Shown: piece after piece, positions 44,399 to 55,110 of the stretch
Layout of the letters: each line of letters begins with the position of its first letter
Numbering within the stretch: position 1 is the first letter of the stretch
Assembly (NCBI GenBank): GCA_934047225.1
Contig: CAKOHE010000078.1
Span: 1 to 64,000, forward strand
Direction of reading: 5' to 3'
Length of the DNA: 64,000 nt
Source of the DNA: Ypsolopha sequella
Lineage: Eukaryota > Arthropoda > Insecta > Lepidoptera > Ypsolophidae
Position numbers and translations under genes: made by a program
Notes under the pieces: generated by a model
What the model saw: the letters and a program-made list of their open reading frames with translations, nothing else
The model's database searches: none
What the model was told of the DNA's origin: nothing

Positions 44399-46836
44399 AT
44401 ATCCAAGCAAAATATCTTTGGAACGAAAGGTGGTACATCCCTAGAGGTTGGACCATGGGGTGCCAAAAAAAGTTTTTTTTTGTCAAAACTTTGACAGCCT
44501 GCATCTCCCAAACGGCTGGAGCTAGACCCATGTTGATGGATGTCTAGGAAAAGGTCTTGACGAGATATACCTGCCGAAAAAGTCAAAACTTTACAGGCCC
44601 GTATCTCCTAAACGGCTGATGCTAGAACCATGTTCATGGTATTCCAAAAAAAGTCCTCGGCGAGATCTAGATGACGGTAAAAAAATTGCTATAATTTTGA
44701 TCGGCCATATCTCCCGAATGGCTAATTTTAAGGAGTTTGGGTTTCAATTATAGTGATTGGTCAAGCTGGAGCTACATGACCAAAAAAAAAAAATTAATTT
44801 GACCAGTTTTGACATTTTTTGACAACTGATAGGGATTTTGACACTTTTTTGGAAAAACTTTGATTGGTGAGTCCCTGTATTCCCAGACGCAGTGAGAGTA
44901 CTTAAAATGTTTGTTTCTGAAAAAAAAGTTATTTGTTTCCTGTAGGCCACGCGGGCGAAGCCGCGGGCAGAAGCTAGTTTTTTTATATTTTTCATTTGTG
45001 CTAAATTTTTTTAACTTCTATAGTTTCCCTGTAATTGGCCAGTTTTCATATTTTTTGGTCCACCAGTTTCGGAGATAAGGGGGGAACATACATATTTTTG
45101 TGGTTTTTTCAAAATTTCTCGAAACTTGTGAGAGTAAATTTAGTAAAAGTATATATTTTTACAATCAACTTTTTAATATCTACAATTTTAACCCATATTG
45201 TATTTTTAGGATAATATTTTTTATTTTTCTTACTTTTGTTTTTGAAATATTTTGAAAATTTTAAAATTTTTCAATTGTTTTATACTCTGATATGTAGGCA
45301 AATTAATTATTTATATGCCACATTTCATGTCTTTATCTTGAACGGTGCTAAAGTTATGAGGCTGTGACATACGGACGGACGGACAACGGAGTCTCACCAT
45401 AAAGGTTCCTTTTGTACCTTTTAGGTACGGAACCCTAAAAACAGAACCCTTATAGGATCACTTTGTTGTCCGTCTGTCTGCCCGCCTGTCCGTCTATCTG
45501 TCCAGACCCTTTATCTCAAGAACGCGTGAAGTTATCAAATTGAAATTAAAACCATATAATCAAGTCTACTGTTACTTGAAGTTGCGAAAAAAATGATTTT
45601 TTATGTTAACGCAAAAAAAATTCGGCTTTTAATGCCACTAAAATCGTATATTTCAACATTCTTAAGGGAATCAAAATGTATAGGGTACTTTCCGTTGACC
45701 TAGAACTATGAAAGGCAAGTATTATCTTATACTACGAATACAGGAAAACATCTAAAAACTATACATTTGTAATTTAATCATAAAAAAAGTCTGAATTATT
45801 TATAACTAGCTGTTGCCCACGTCTTCATCCGCGTGAATTTAGTATGTAATGCGTTTCATATTTTACAATGAAAGCTTCAACATCCCGCTAAATCCTGTTA
45901 TGCGTACGGTTTTCTTTAAAAAAAAAAACCTCTTATACGTGTCTTATTTATCTCAATATGATTTATGTGAAGTTGTTAGTAAGTGTATATATGTATATAA
46001 GTTATACATAATATATAAGTTTATATATGCCCAGGGATTGTGATTTTCCATATCAAAGTTTTTAACCCATTTCATCCCCATTAGGAGATGGATAATTTTT
46101 GAAAACTTTCCTACATATATCTCATTATACGTTTTAAGGAAGGAATATTTAAGCAAAGTTTTAAGTAGATACACTCAAGGGATGCAATTTTCGATATATA
46201 ACTTAACACGCTATTTTACCCCCTCGGGGGATGAGTTTTGTAAAACCCTCTTACAGGTTTCTCATAATTTATTAAAAGAGTATTTATGCGAAGTATGTTG
46301 ACTCTTCAGTATATGTAGATACTCCCACGGATTATGATTTTCCAAACAAGTTTCTACCCCATTTCATTATGAATTGATTTTCAAAAAATCCTTTCTTAGC
46401 GGATGTTTACGCAATAAAAGGAACCTACGGTGCAAATTTCATGTTCCTAGGTTTAGCTGTTTGGGCTCGGTGTTGATAGATCAGTCAGTCAATCAGTCAG
46501 TCAGTCAGTCAGGGTATTCTTTTATATACAAATTTGTACGGAACCCTCGACGGGCGAGTCCAACTCGCACTTGTCCGTTTTTTTCAAGATAGGTAGTCTG
46601 GTCACTGTTGAGGACTACTTAAGGCTAAATTTAAATGTATTCAGTAGTAAAGGTAAAACATAAGTTAGACAAGTACCTATCGACTAAACATAATTGAAAA
46701 AAGAAATAGTAACTTATTTGCACTCAAGGAGCAGCCTGTAGCTGCTTGATATCACTTGCGATGAACACTTGAACACTTGATTTTGCTTAATGGTTGTGGT
46801 CGCGACTGGCGAGTATTGAATTACTCCTGACGATAA

Positions 46837-46873
46837 CCTGAAAGCTGTGAAAACAGCCTTTTGGTTTTATATA
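46837..46873 (-). promoter_or_regulatory. Candidate TATA core promoter, right-arm copy
   Basis: Mirror of 7062-7100: TTTTATATA at 46865-46873 and CCTGAAAG at 46837-46844. With the left-arm copy, two convergent promoters would point into the arms. Confidence 0.35.
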
Positions 46874-47798
46874 GCTCCGCGAAATTACCTTTAGCTCTTA
46901 CTTTGGCAAAAAATAAGAGTTTTGAGCTGTTATAGTTCTGAAAAGGTTAACTTGAATGCTTTCTAGTAATTTCCTAACGTCAGCCATATTTATTCACTAA
47001 AATTAAAAAAAAACGAACTGAAAATAACATTTTAATACAACGAAGCAAAATTAAATAACATGTTCTATACAATTTTAAATATACGTTTTTATATATGAGT
47101 ATAACTTTTATTTCTAAAGCGACAACCCATCAAACACCTTATTTTTTCATTTTTTTTTATTTAAAATTTCCTGAAAATTTGCAATTACGAAAGGCCCGTC
47201 TCGCATATAGCACTATTATCCTAAAGTTTCACGATAATGTACCAATCGCACTATGTTTTGCATTTTATCTGACTTTAACATGCTACTAACAATTTTTTAA
47301 GAATACAACACTTACATATCTAGCCATTTTGAAACTTGGTATAATGACAGGGAATGGTGCCATTATAAATAAGTAACTTAAACCCACCATTAGTGTTTCT
47401 GCGTACAAACAATCTTAAACAGAAACATTTTAAAACCCGAAAGTACTGGAAAAGCGTTATTCATTTCTATCAAAAAGGTTTTAAGTTGTCATAGAGTTAC
47501 ATCCAAGACTAATGTAGAAACTATTAGTTGTATTGCATGGTTATATTAACGTTAAATTAAGGTTGTGAAGGTTATATTTGGGTTTTGAATAAGTAGTTAG
47601 AAAGGTTATAGATAAGAGCTACAGGTTTTGCTGTAGCTCTCAGAAAGGTTCTAAAACGTGGGCCCTTTTTGCACTCAGGAGGTTAATATAACGTTAATAT
47701 AAAGTTATTGAGACTACAAAGACTTATGAGCAGATTTCCATACAAAGGTATTAGAACCTTTTCAGTACCTTTCTAAAACCTTAAAAGTTACTTGGGTA

Positions 47799-47960
47799 GT
47801 AGACTGTCAGAATACAGTCGGGAACACTATCACATCGAGTAACAAGATGTGACCAACTCGTAGTGATGTAGAAAAAAAACTACATCAAAATAAACCGGGT
47901 TGGCTAGGCGCAACCTAGAACGTTTTGTAGTCAGCAAAAACAACGCAAATTTTCTGATAA
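47799..47960 (+). mobile_element. One end of the TA-target MITE (truncated copy)
   Basis: GTAGACTGTCAGAATACAG to CGCAAATTTTCTGA matches the inverted right half of 36434-36957. TA precedes it at 47797-47798, directly next to the arm end. The other half is missing and a SINE follows at once. Confidence 0.75.
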
Positions 47961-48205
47961 TTATTTCTACCTCGCTACGAGGTGTGAATCATTTCGACGC
48001 TAGCGATCTTTGTAGAGGGGCGCGGATGATTACGTCCCACAGCGAGATGGGTAGTCAGTTAGCCCTATCAACGTGTTTCGGACACATTTGAACTAATTTC
48101 CGAAGTACACATATTGAACACAAAGGTGCCCCTTCGGTATTTGAACCAGCGACCTCCAGATTAGTGTTCGAGTACTCAAACCACTAGACTAGAATGATGT
48201 GGTCT
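47961..48205 (-). mobile_element. tRNA-derived SINE, minus strand
   Basis: On the minus strand: CTAGTCTAGTGGTTTGAGTA (A box region), GCTGGTTCAAATACC (B box), a body, then a tail with gcgcccctctacaaagatcg and tcgtagcgaggtagaaat. The tail also occurs at 34575-34640. Confidence 0.75.
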
Positions 48206-48341
48206 TGGTCATATTGTTTTTGTCATTTAATTGTAAATAATTGTATAATATTAAAGTATTGTGTACTTTACTGACATAACAGATGAAATTTTAAATTATA
48301 ACTGAAAAAGTACACAAAACATTAAATTAATATTTACTTAC

Positions 48342-48404
48342 GTTCACAGCAAATAAAATATTCAATTGCAAGCAAAACAACGAAACAAACAATATATCTT
48401 TCAT
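48342..48404 (-). CDS. Candidate first exon of a secreted protein (signal peptide)
   Basis: ATG at 48404 opens 21 codons reading MKDILFVSLFCLQLNILFAV followed by N, ending at a strong donor (GAAC followed by GTAAGT). The sequence has the shape of a secretory signal: a short charged start, a hydrophobic core and a small-residue end (F-A-V). Many insect secreted peptides place the signal in a first exon with a phase-0 donor, as here. No second exon was found on the minus strand to the left, where a SINE lies within 140 bp, and no TATA box is obvious upstream. It could be an orphan exon or chance. Confidence 0.35.
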
Positions 48405-49050
48405 ATTTAAAACATATATCTTCAAAAAAGATTACGAAATTAAGATTAAATGTATGTCGTATAAATTCATAAGTAAAAAAAGTTATTAAAATCTCATGGT
48501 CAAAACATGAAAATTTAATTAGAATCATTCGACTATGACTAAACGATTTGGAATGTTTACCGATTTTCACAAACACGCTTTACGAAATTAGTTTGTATAA
48601 TGTTAACTTTTATTAGAAATCAGAAAAACAATTTAAACCTTTTATGTGAATCTAAAATTACACATATCCGAAAAATTATTAATAAAAAAATATAAAACAC
48701 CTACTTTATTTATAAAGAGGATGAACTTTTAAATCGAAACAAACTTCTAAACTAAATAACAGTTTTAAATATTTTCGGCCCACTTTGGGGCTGGCATCAG
48801 TCGAATGAGTGAAAGATGAGAATGACATGAAATAAAAAATATATATATAACCTTATGACTAATTAAATTAGCGAAACGTAGTTTTGAACTTAAATAATAA
48901 AAACATCAAACAGAATGTTTTTAATGTTTTTTGATATTTTTTAATTTAGGCAAATATATAAATGTTTATTTCTAAAGTAAATGTTTTTTTTTTGTCTAGA
49001 CGGTCATCGCTGCCATGGGGCAGAGTACCCAAAACTATATATATATATAT
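48405..49050. other. Mostly unassigned
   Basis: 48774-48800 is a half-copy of the fold-back element at 3797. A short (TA)n lies at 49037-49053. Nothing else. Confidence 0.4.
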
Positions 49051-49054
49051 ATAT

Positions 49055-49702
49055 GTCTTTGGTTGATTCAATTATATCTTATGGTCTGGACTGCTATGGA
49101 TCTATATTCAAAACATACATGGATAAGATTGAAAATATACAAATAAAATTTTAAAAATTCCTAGTCAGTAAAAATGTTAGAAAAAAACACAAAAATAATA
49201 TCAAAATATTGTACTCAATCTGTAAAATTCTACCTGCTTCATTAAAATATAAATATATAATAGCAGTAAATAGCCATAGCACCCCAGATCATAAGATACC
49301 TAAACAGCATGGGCTCAACACGAGAGCAGCTGCGCAAGGGAAATATGAAACTGTAAAAGTGAATAACTATTTTGGCGGCAGAATGTTAAAGCGCAAAATT
49401 CGAATGTTATATAATGAAATGCCTATTCATATAAGATCTGAACAAAATAAAAATAAATTCGCGAAGTTATATAAAACTTACCTTTTACAAAACATGAAAA
49501 CATTGACAGATTAAAATAGCATTTTTATTATTTACTATTAATGTATCTAACTACTTATAATTTAGTACATAACTAACTAATTTATAGAAAAAGAAGTGCG
49601 ACTCCCTCCCCACAGACAAACCAAATTTCTACTTGGTTTTGTGGGATGTATTTAGATTAAGTTATCTTTGAAATAAATAAACATATTCATTCATTCATTC
49701 AT
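49055..49702 (+). pseudogene. CR1/jockey-like LINE, 3' end
   Basis: The frame reads SIISYGLDCYGSIF, is broken by a stop near 49153, and resumes from 49209 to the natural stop at 49512. It includes RMLKRKIRMLYNEMPIHIRS, the usual C-terminal segment before the end of ORF2. About 170 bp of 3' UTR (with ctccctccccacagacaaac) end in (ATTC)n at 49685-49702. The catalytic palm is absent. The clade differs from that of the 29198 element because the tail and C-terminus differ. Confidence 0.75.
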
Positions 49703-49857
49703 CTGTCACATCTGATATCTGTCAAAAAATCTCTGAAAAACTATTCACCTGTCAATTCTGACATCTGTCAAAATATCTATGAAAAACTTTTCATCTGTCA
49801 AAAAATGTATGAGAATCTATTCATCCGTCAATTATTTATGAAAATCTTTTCACCTGT
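49703..49857 (+). repeat. Degenerate tandem repeat (about 40 bp unit)
   Basis: About four units with the words atctgtcaaaaaatctctga, aaaactattcacctgtcaa, aaaaacttttcatctgtc and aaaatcttttcacctgt. Confidence 0.65.
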
Positions 49858-49891
49858 TGTTGGCTTGCAACATTAATTTAGTTAATTTTTA

Positions 49892-50032
49892 TAAGATGAA
49901 GCTGGCAATACCGGCATGGGCACTTCCTTCTTCTTTGATCCAAACCCAAAGGGTTAACATGTATCCCAGTGATTTCTTTAATATATACTAAATATAAGAA
50001 GTATCGTTGTTTTCCTGTTATAAATAATACAG
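49892..50032 (+). other. Short open stretch before the exon-like block
   Basis: ATG at 49896 opens 33 codons (starting MKLAIPAWALPSS) and stops at 49987. A weak signal-like start is all that can be said. No repeat match. Confidence 0.2.
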
Positions 50033-50205
50033 TCCACTGCGATCAAGGACATCCAGCAACATATGGTCCTTAGAAGCCGAAAAGTCGAAAACTTCAGGAA
50101 AACATACGATTCCGAGACACGAGGTTGCGACATCGTGGAAGCAGATACAAAGAAAATCACCATCAAGGAGCAAGAAGCGATTTTATTCAGCCCACTACAA
50201 CATAC
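50033..50205 (+). CDS. Candidate internal exon (173 bp), unknown protein
   Basis: ATAAATAATACAG precedes and GTGAGCGCAA follows. The only fully open plus frame reads STAIKDIQQHMVLRSRKVEN at the start and ITIKEQEAILFSPLQHT at the end. It is rich in K, E and D with a mix of codons unlike the AT-rich flanks. The exon length leaves phase 2 at the donor. No family recognised. It may be host sequence carried by or trapped between insertions. The minus strand is also open here. Confidence 0.35.
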
Positions 50206-50678
50206 GTGAGCGCAATTTAAAATTATATGGTGCTTCAATTTCACGAATTTTAATCGCCACGGTTGCAAGGTTGCGAGTTGCAACAGGAAAAGTTTTGTCA
50301 AGCATTAGACAGGCGCATAAAATTTTCAAAGCAAGAAAATTCGTCGGTCGTAGCTGCAAAGAAACGATTTCTGCATATTATCTACATGCAAGAAGAGTTC
50401 TATACTCTCTTCTATACATACGCATACGCCATTTTTTATTTGTGTGCAAGCAAGAAGAAACACATTTTACTGGACAGTTTCCAAAACCTGCCGCTAGAGG
50501 TGCTGTTAGCATCCTGTATTGAACGAGTTCCCCGTGCACTGTTTTATTCAATTTGCACCAATTTGAGGAACATAGAGGACGCTGAAGGGACTGTTTTATC
50601 CAGCGAAGTGAAGTTCACACGAAACAAACGTATGAGAGGGCGCTACGGTCTTCGTACTTAGAACGGTAAAATTTTTGA
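50206..50678 (+). other. Unassigned, with two overlapping plus-strand frames
   Basis: 132- and 83-codon frames overlap at 50263-50661. The longer one contains LPLEVLLASCIERVPRALFY but no motif I know. Open frames in two phases at once argue for low constraint. Confidence 0.2.
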
Positions 50679-51737
50679 ATCGTGCGTCCTTAATTGGGGG
50701 GTGAGGGTGGGGGGGGGGTAGGGGGGGGGGGGCTCTCTTATTCCCCTAGTATATTTTATTTTGTGCGGAAATGTATAATTTTTGAGAAATTAATTATTTA
50801 TTTTATAAAATTTTGAGGTTATATTTACATTATTTTGTAAAATTAAACTGGTTGAGGGTGGTTGGAGGGGGGGAGGAGGGCCCATTCCCCATCTGAACCT
50901 AACCTAACCTACCAGTGCAGAAGCCGATTTTAGGACCAATTCAACCTATCAGTACAGAAGTCAATTTTTTGACAAAAATTCACTTCTGCATCGGCTCCGG
51001 CACTGCGGGAAGTGCAACCCCTTCGCCCTTGCGTAACAAAGTGCCGGCACCCATGCTCACCTCCGCAGCTTCGGCTTGTTGGTCGCCTTCGGCGACCAGC
51101 CTCAGCCGCTCCGGTTCGCAAGGTTGTCTGCACTTTGTTACGGCAGGCGAGGGTTGCCCTCCCTGCGTGCCTCCGGCTTTTTATATACACTCTAGGGGTA
51201 GTAGCCACAAGACTGTATAGAGTCGGGGTGCGCTGAGTCGGTTTTTGAACAGTTTGAACCTATTGGTACAAAAAGTATATAAAATAGTTATAGTAACAAG
51301 CAGGGGTCCAGAGTACAAGCAGAGGTCGGTCGATAAAAGAATTCACAAAAGTCCAAAAGAATAGCCGGGGTCGTCGTAAATATCGTAATAAAGGAAACAG
51401 AGCACATTCGCGTAGCTACAAGAGAAACGGAATGGCGTCGTAACACATATCGCGGCCATTTTGGGCAGTTTTCGCCCGAAAACGAACCATAATGTCAATA
51501 ATATTGACAATATCTGGTAAAATTGCGTGTGTACGGGTTATTTGACGTTTCGTTACGCCAATTCACTTTAATTTTTAGTCTAAAACTACGTTTCGTACAC
51601 AAATATTTTCCAATTTTGATTATTGATTTTCATAAAAACTACGAATTTCCGCAGAAAAAGAAAAGCACTTTGTTATGAAAAGTGATAGCCAGCTATTGAT
51701 TGCACACCTCATTACAATTAAATAAAGGACGCACGAT
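50679..51737. mobile_element. DNA element with ATCGTGCGTCCTT inverted ends
   Basis: ATCGTGCGTCCTTAATT at 50679 is inverted relative to AATTAAATAAAGGACGCACG then AT ending at 51737. The interior starts with long G-runs (50696-50733), has a second G-rich patch (50850-50882) and a GC-rich hairpin at 51013-51157. No transposase frame. Target duplication not clear. Confidence 0.55.
51013..51157. repeat. GC-rich nested hairpin
   Basis: GCAACCCCTTCGCCCTTGCG and TAACAAAGTGC pair with GCACTTTGTTACGGCAGGCG and AGGGTTGC. At the centre GGTCGCCTTCGGCGACC (51081-51097) forms a perfect 7-bp stem. GC content is near 60 percent in a 35 percent background. Open frames on both strands are by-products of the pairing. 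Confidence 0.75.
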
Positions 51738-52332
51738 ATAAATACCAACCCCTTAGAACTATCGACTATCGATTTTATCATCGATTCTTTATCGAGTTAC
51801 CGGTTGTTGCATTTTGGAATTCATTGACTTTCTTTCAGGTTTGGATTTTGTAGTATAATTATACTATTTGTACCATATTTTCATGACATGTAGTATGTAG
51901 TATCGTTATGGAACTATACTACGTAAAAATACCATAATTTTATCTTCAGGCTGACCGACTTGTTTTATTGGTTGAGACGTTTTGCTTTTTAACATTTACC
52001 CTACAATAGGAATTTGTATGCGTTATGAATATTATTAAGTAATTTTTTAAAAATGTCACTAACTAATAGGCTCATTCATTGAATTATTAATATTTTTAGT
52101 AATCTTTTTCAAAATTTCACTTTCAAATAGGCAATTTTATTTGAATTCAAAACAAAAATCGACGAAAAACGAAATGTAGTATAATTTTAGCCAAGTAGTA
52201 TATTTTTAATTCCTATAGACAATAATTTTCCGAGGGTCTGAATCCAACCCTGCTTTCTTTAGTGACGACGCCATTTGACGCCATCCGCCATATTGTATTT
52301 CGTCTTACTTAGTCTCGTGCGTGTAACATTTG
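51738..52332. other. Unassigned sequence with repeated 'gtagtata' words
   Basis: ttgtagtataattatactat, catgtagtatgtagtatcgt and actatactacgtaaaa recur within 51850-51930 and again near 52170-52210. Possibly a decayed MITE. Confidence 0.35.
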
Positions 52333-53022
52333 TAAGGGTACGTTTCGTAACGTGTGATTATCACTCGGAGCGATGCGAATTTTACCCTGCATCGTTCAAA
52401 AATCGACCCGAGTGAAACCGAGGGTAAACGAACTGTTACCTGACAGTTGCGATATGTGTTTAGAAACGCTTTCGGGAAATGTGAATATCGCACTGACAAG
52501 TGCGATTTCTAACTCTGTTTGGGTACCGTTAAAATTCGCCTGACAGTTGTCATTTCGGAGTTTTCGCGGGATTCGGACAATTTTTGAAAATAGAATTCAA
52601 CATTTCCGTACGAATACGGGAAAATGTTTCGAAACTGCTTCGACAGGATTATGGCTTGCAAATGCAAAGGTTGCAATGCCATCCATATTAAAAGCAATAG
52701 GTATTTAGGTACTTTACTTAATTTATTTATTTTGATTTGAGGTTATGTATTTACTTGACGTGTGTCACTCCAGACCGTTTCAAAACGCTTTTCTCACGGG
52801 AATCACTCGCAAGCGTTTCAAAACCAGATCTTTCATTCTCTTTCTAGTATATAGCTTTGTCTCTTTCTTAAAAACGAGTGAAATTTCGCACGAAGATCAC
52901 ACGTTCTGCCCTGCGGTCCGTAATAGAATTACAATGGATCATAAGCCATTCACTTCATACTTTCGTAATCGATTTTAGCGATATTATTCTATTTCGGAAC
53001 GCAGGGCTGAAACGTAGCCTTA
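52333..53022. mobile_element. Inverted-end element in the BEL leader
   Basis: TAAGGGTACGTTTC at 52333 is inverted relative to GAAACGTAGCCTTA ending at 53022 (13 of 14 bases). TA at both outer ends fits a TA target. Internal words caaaacgcttttctcac and gcaagcgtttcaaaacc also pair. No coding sequence. Confidence 0.55.
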
Positions 53023-53078
53023 GTGTTTAAACAAAATAGTTCAGTTCATATTGTGGTTATAAGTGTTAAGCCGTAATA

Positions 53079-55110
53079 ATGACAGATGACGAAGAAGTAA
53101 AAAAGTTAAATGCGAACAGGGGCCACGTGAAAGGTTCAATAACGCGTATTACGCAGTTCACGGACGATGAAAGCCTTTGTGCAGATTCTGGGGTTGAGTT
53201 CTTGGAAGCTAAATTAGAGCGCCTCAAGGCCTCTTTCCATGATTATGAGAAACTAAATATGGAAATTCTACAGCTCAATCCTTCGGACAAGGAAGAAGTA
53301 TGCGTCATAGAAAACAAATACCAATTTCCGTTTTGAAAAAACTTATTAGTCAGAAAACGAGTACCAGCTCTGGTTTCCCTGGCTTTGTAACGAAAAGTAA
53401 AAATGATTCGTCACCTGTCAATGCAAAGGCAAAACTTCCGAACATCGAAATAAAGCCATTTCGAGGTCAGTATTCTAATTATAAACCTTTCATATAATTG
53501 TTTGATTCAATGATTCATCAGAACAATTCACTTGATAATGTACAAAGAATGTATTACTTACGTTCACATCTTGAGGGTGAACCTTGCGATTTAATTAAGA
53601 ATCTCCCATTGTGTAATGAGAATTATTGTGAGGCACTAAAATTGTTAAATAATAGATATGACAACAAGCACATGATCATGTGTGATCATGTCAACACTAT
53701 CCTAGACATGCCTTCTGTGACAAAATCTACCGCAAGTCAATTGCGCGAATTTATTTGTATAATACAGCAAGAAATTGCAGCGTTAAAGAATTTAGATGAG
53801 AAAGTAGACTCGTGGGATTCTATATTATTGTGTATTTTGTTTCGAAAATTAGACAACTTCACTGCACGAGCCTATCAAATGGAGCGTGATAGCAAAACAA
53901 CACCATCCTTAAAGGATTTCCTTGAGTATCTGGAGAGGAGGGCTATGGCGTTCGAGACTGCAGAGCAGGGCATGGTAAAGAAGAGTAAGGTAGCGGTCAA
54001 TGTTGTCACCAGGACTACTCAAGGCTGTTTAAACTGTAAGTCAACAACACATAAACTTTTTAATTGTGCTGAATTTAAATGTTTACCAGCTTTACAGAAA
54101 ATCCAGTTTGCAGAGAAAAATAAGCTTTGTACTACATGTTTAAATTCCCATTCAGGAAAATGCAAATACCACTTTAGGTGCAGGTTATGTAAACAAAATC
54201 ACAACACGTTGCTGCACACTGATGTGGAGGTGAAAAGGCCAACTTCAACATGTAACTTTTCATGCAATAAGAGTCATATTTTACTTCCCACAGCTCGTGT
54301 TAAGCTTTTTGCACAAGATGGTACTGAAATACATGTAAAATGTCTTCTCGACACCGGGTCTCAAGCCTCGTTTGCAACCACCAAGCTGGTTAAGCTTTTG
54401 GGTTTAAAACCAAAGCAAAATAAAGTAGATATCATTGGTATTACTAATGCAAAAACTAAAATTAACTATTGCATTCCTTTGGAAGTGCATTCGTTATTCT
54501 CTAACTACAAAGGAGAAGCAAATTTTCATGTTATTGATAAGATAACATGCAATCTCCCACAGAGCAAGATAAACTTATCAGATGTAGTCATTCCAGCAGG
54601 AATACAGCTTGCTGATGAAGAATTCAATATCCCCAGAGAAATCAATATGTTAATGGGAGCACAACTGTTTTTCCAGATACTTCTGCCAACAGTGAGTTCA
54701 GTGGTGAGCTCATCGCAGGGTCATGAGTCAACTCCAAGCATCATTAACACAACATTTGGTCACATTGTCGGAGGAAGTATACCAGAGCAATATGCATCTA
54801 ATAAGGTTGTATCACTGTTTTGTCATGACTGTAGTTCTGAACTGGGTGACTCTGTAAAACAATTTTGGGAGACTGAAAGCGTCCCGCAAACATTTTATGA
54901 AAAATCTTCAGAGCATGAACTCTGCGAAAATATTTTTAAAAGCTCAGTGCAGTTGCAAAACGATAAATTTTCTGTAGATTTACCATTGAAATTGCCAGTG
55001 TGTGAAGTAAATAATACTTTAAGTGATTCTTTTAACATTGCTCTGTGCAGATTTTTGAGCTTAGAAACTACACTTCATAAAAATGAGGAATCCTTGATGA
55101 ATTTATTAAA
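53079..55110 (+). pseudogene. BEL/Pao gag and protease, broken
   Basis: ATG at 53079 starts 85 codons with NANRGHVKGSITRI, the usual start of BEL gag. The frame shifts near 53300-53336 and meets a stop at 53495-53497. It then stays open for 538 codons (53498-55114). Within that part, the DUF1759-type gag domain covers about 1-160 and cysteine-histidine knuckles lie at 177-241. The aspartic protease active site is LLDTGSQASF (283-292). The tail after 400 (KQFWETESVP, LCRFLSLETTLHKNEES) is the start of pol. A further frame change near 55085 follows. The particle-forming and protease parts are thus recognisable but cannot be made as one protein. Confidence 0.85.

Larger units (their letters stand above)
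36958..47796 (-). repeat. Right arm of the 10.9-kb inverted duplication
   Basis: Mirror of 6137-17056: 36958-39122 pairs with 14883-17056 and 44303-47796 pairs with 6137-9720. The arm ends at GTTACTTGGG (47796). Its private middle (39123-44302) contains a Harbinger-like MITE, a GC-rich repeat, a LINE fragment and microsatellites. Both private middles are about 5.1-5.2 kb although their content differs. Confidence 0.85.

Noticed and set aside
6137..47796. Giant Polinton/Maverick-type element or integrated DNA virus bounded by the arms
   Set aside because: No polymerase B, integrase, packaging ATPase or capsid frame exists in the spacer. The arms are composites of nested repeats.
50263..50661. 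132-codon plus-strand protein
   Set aside because: A second phase is also open over the same bases and no motif, splice or promoter support is seen.
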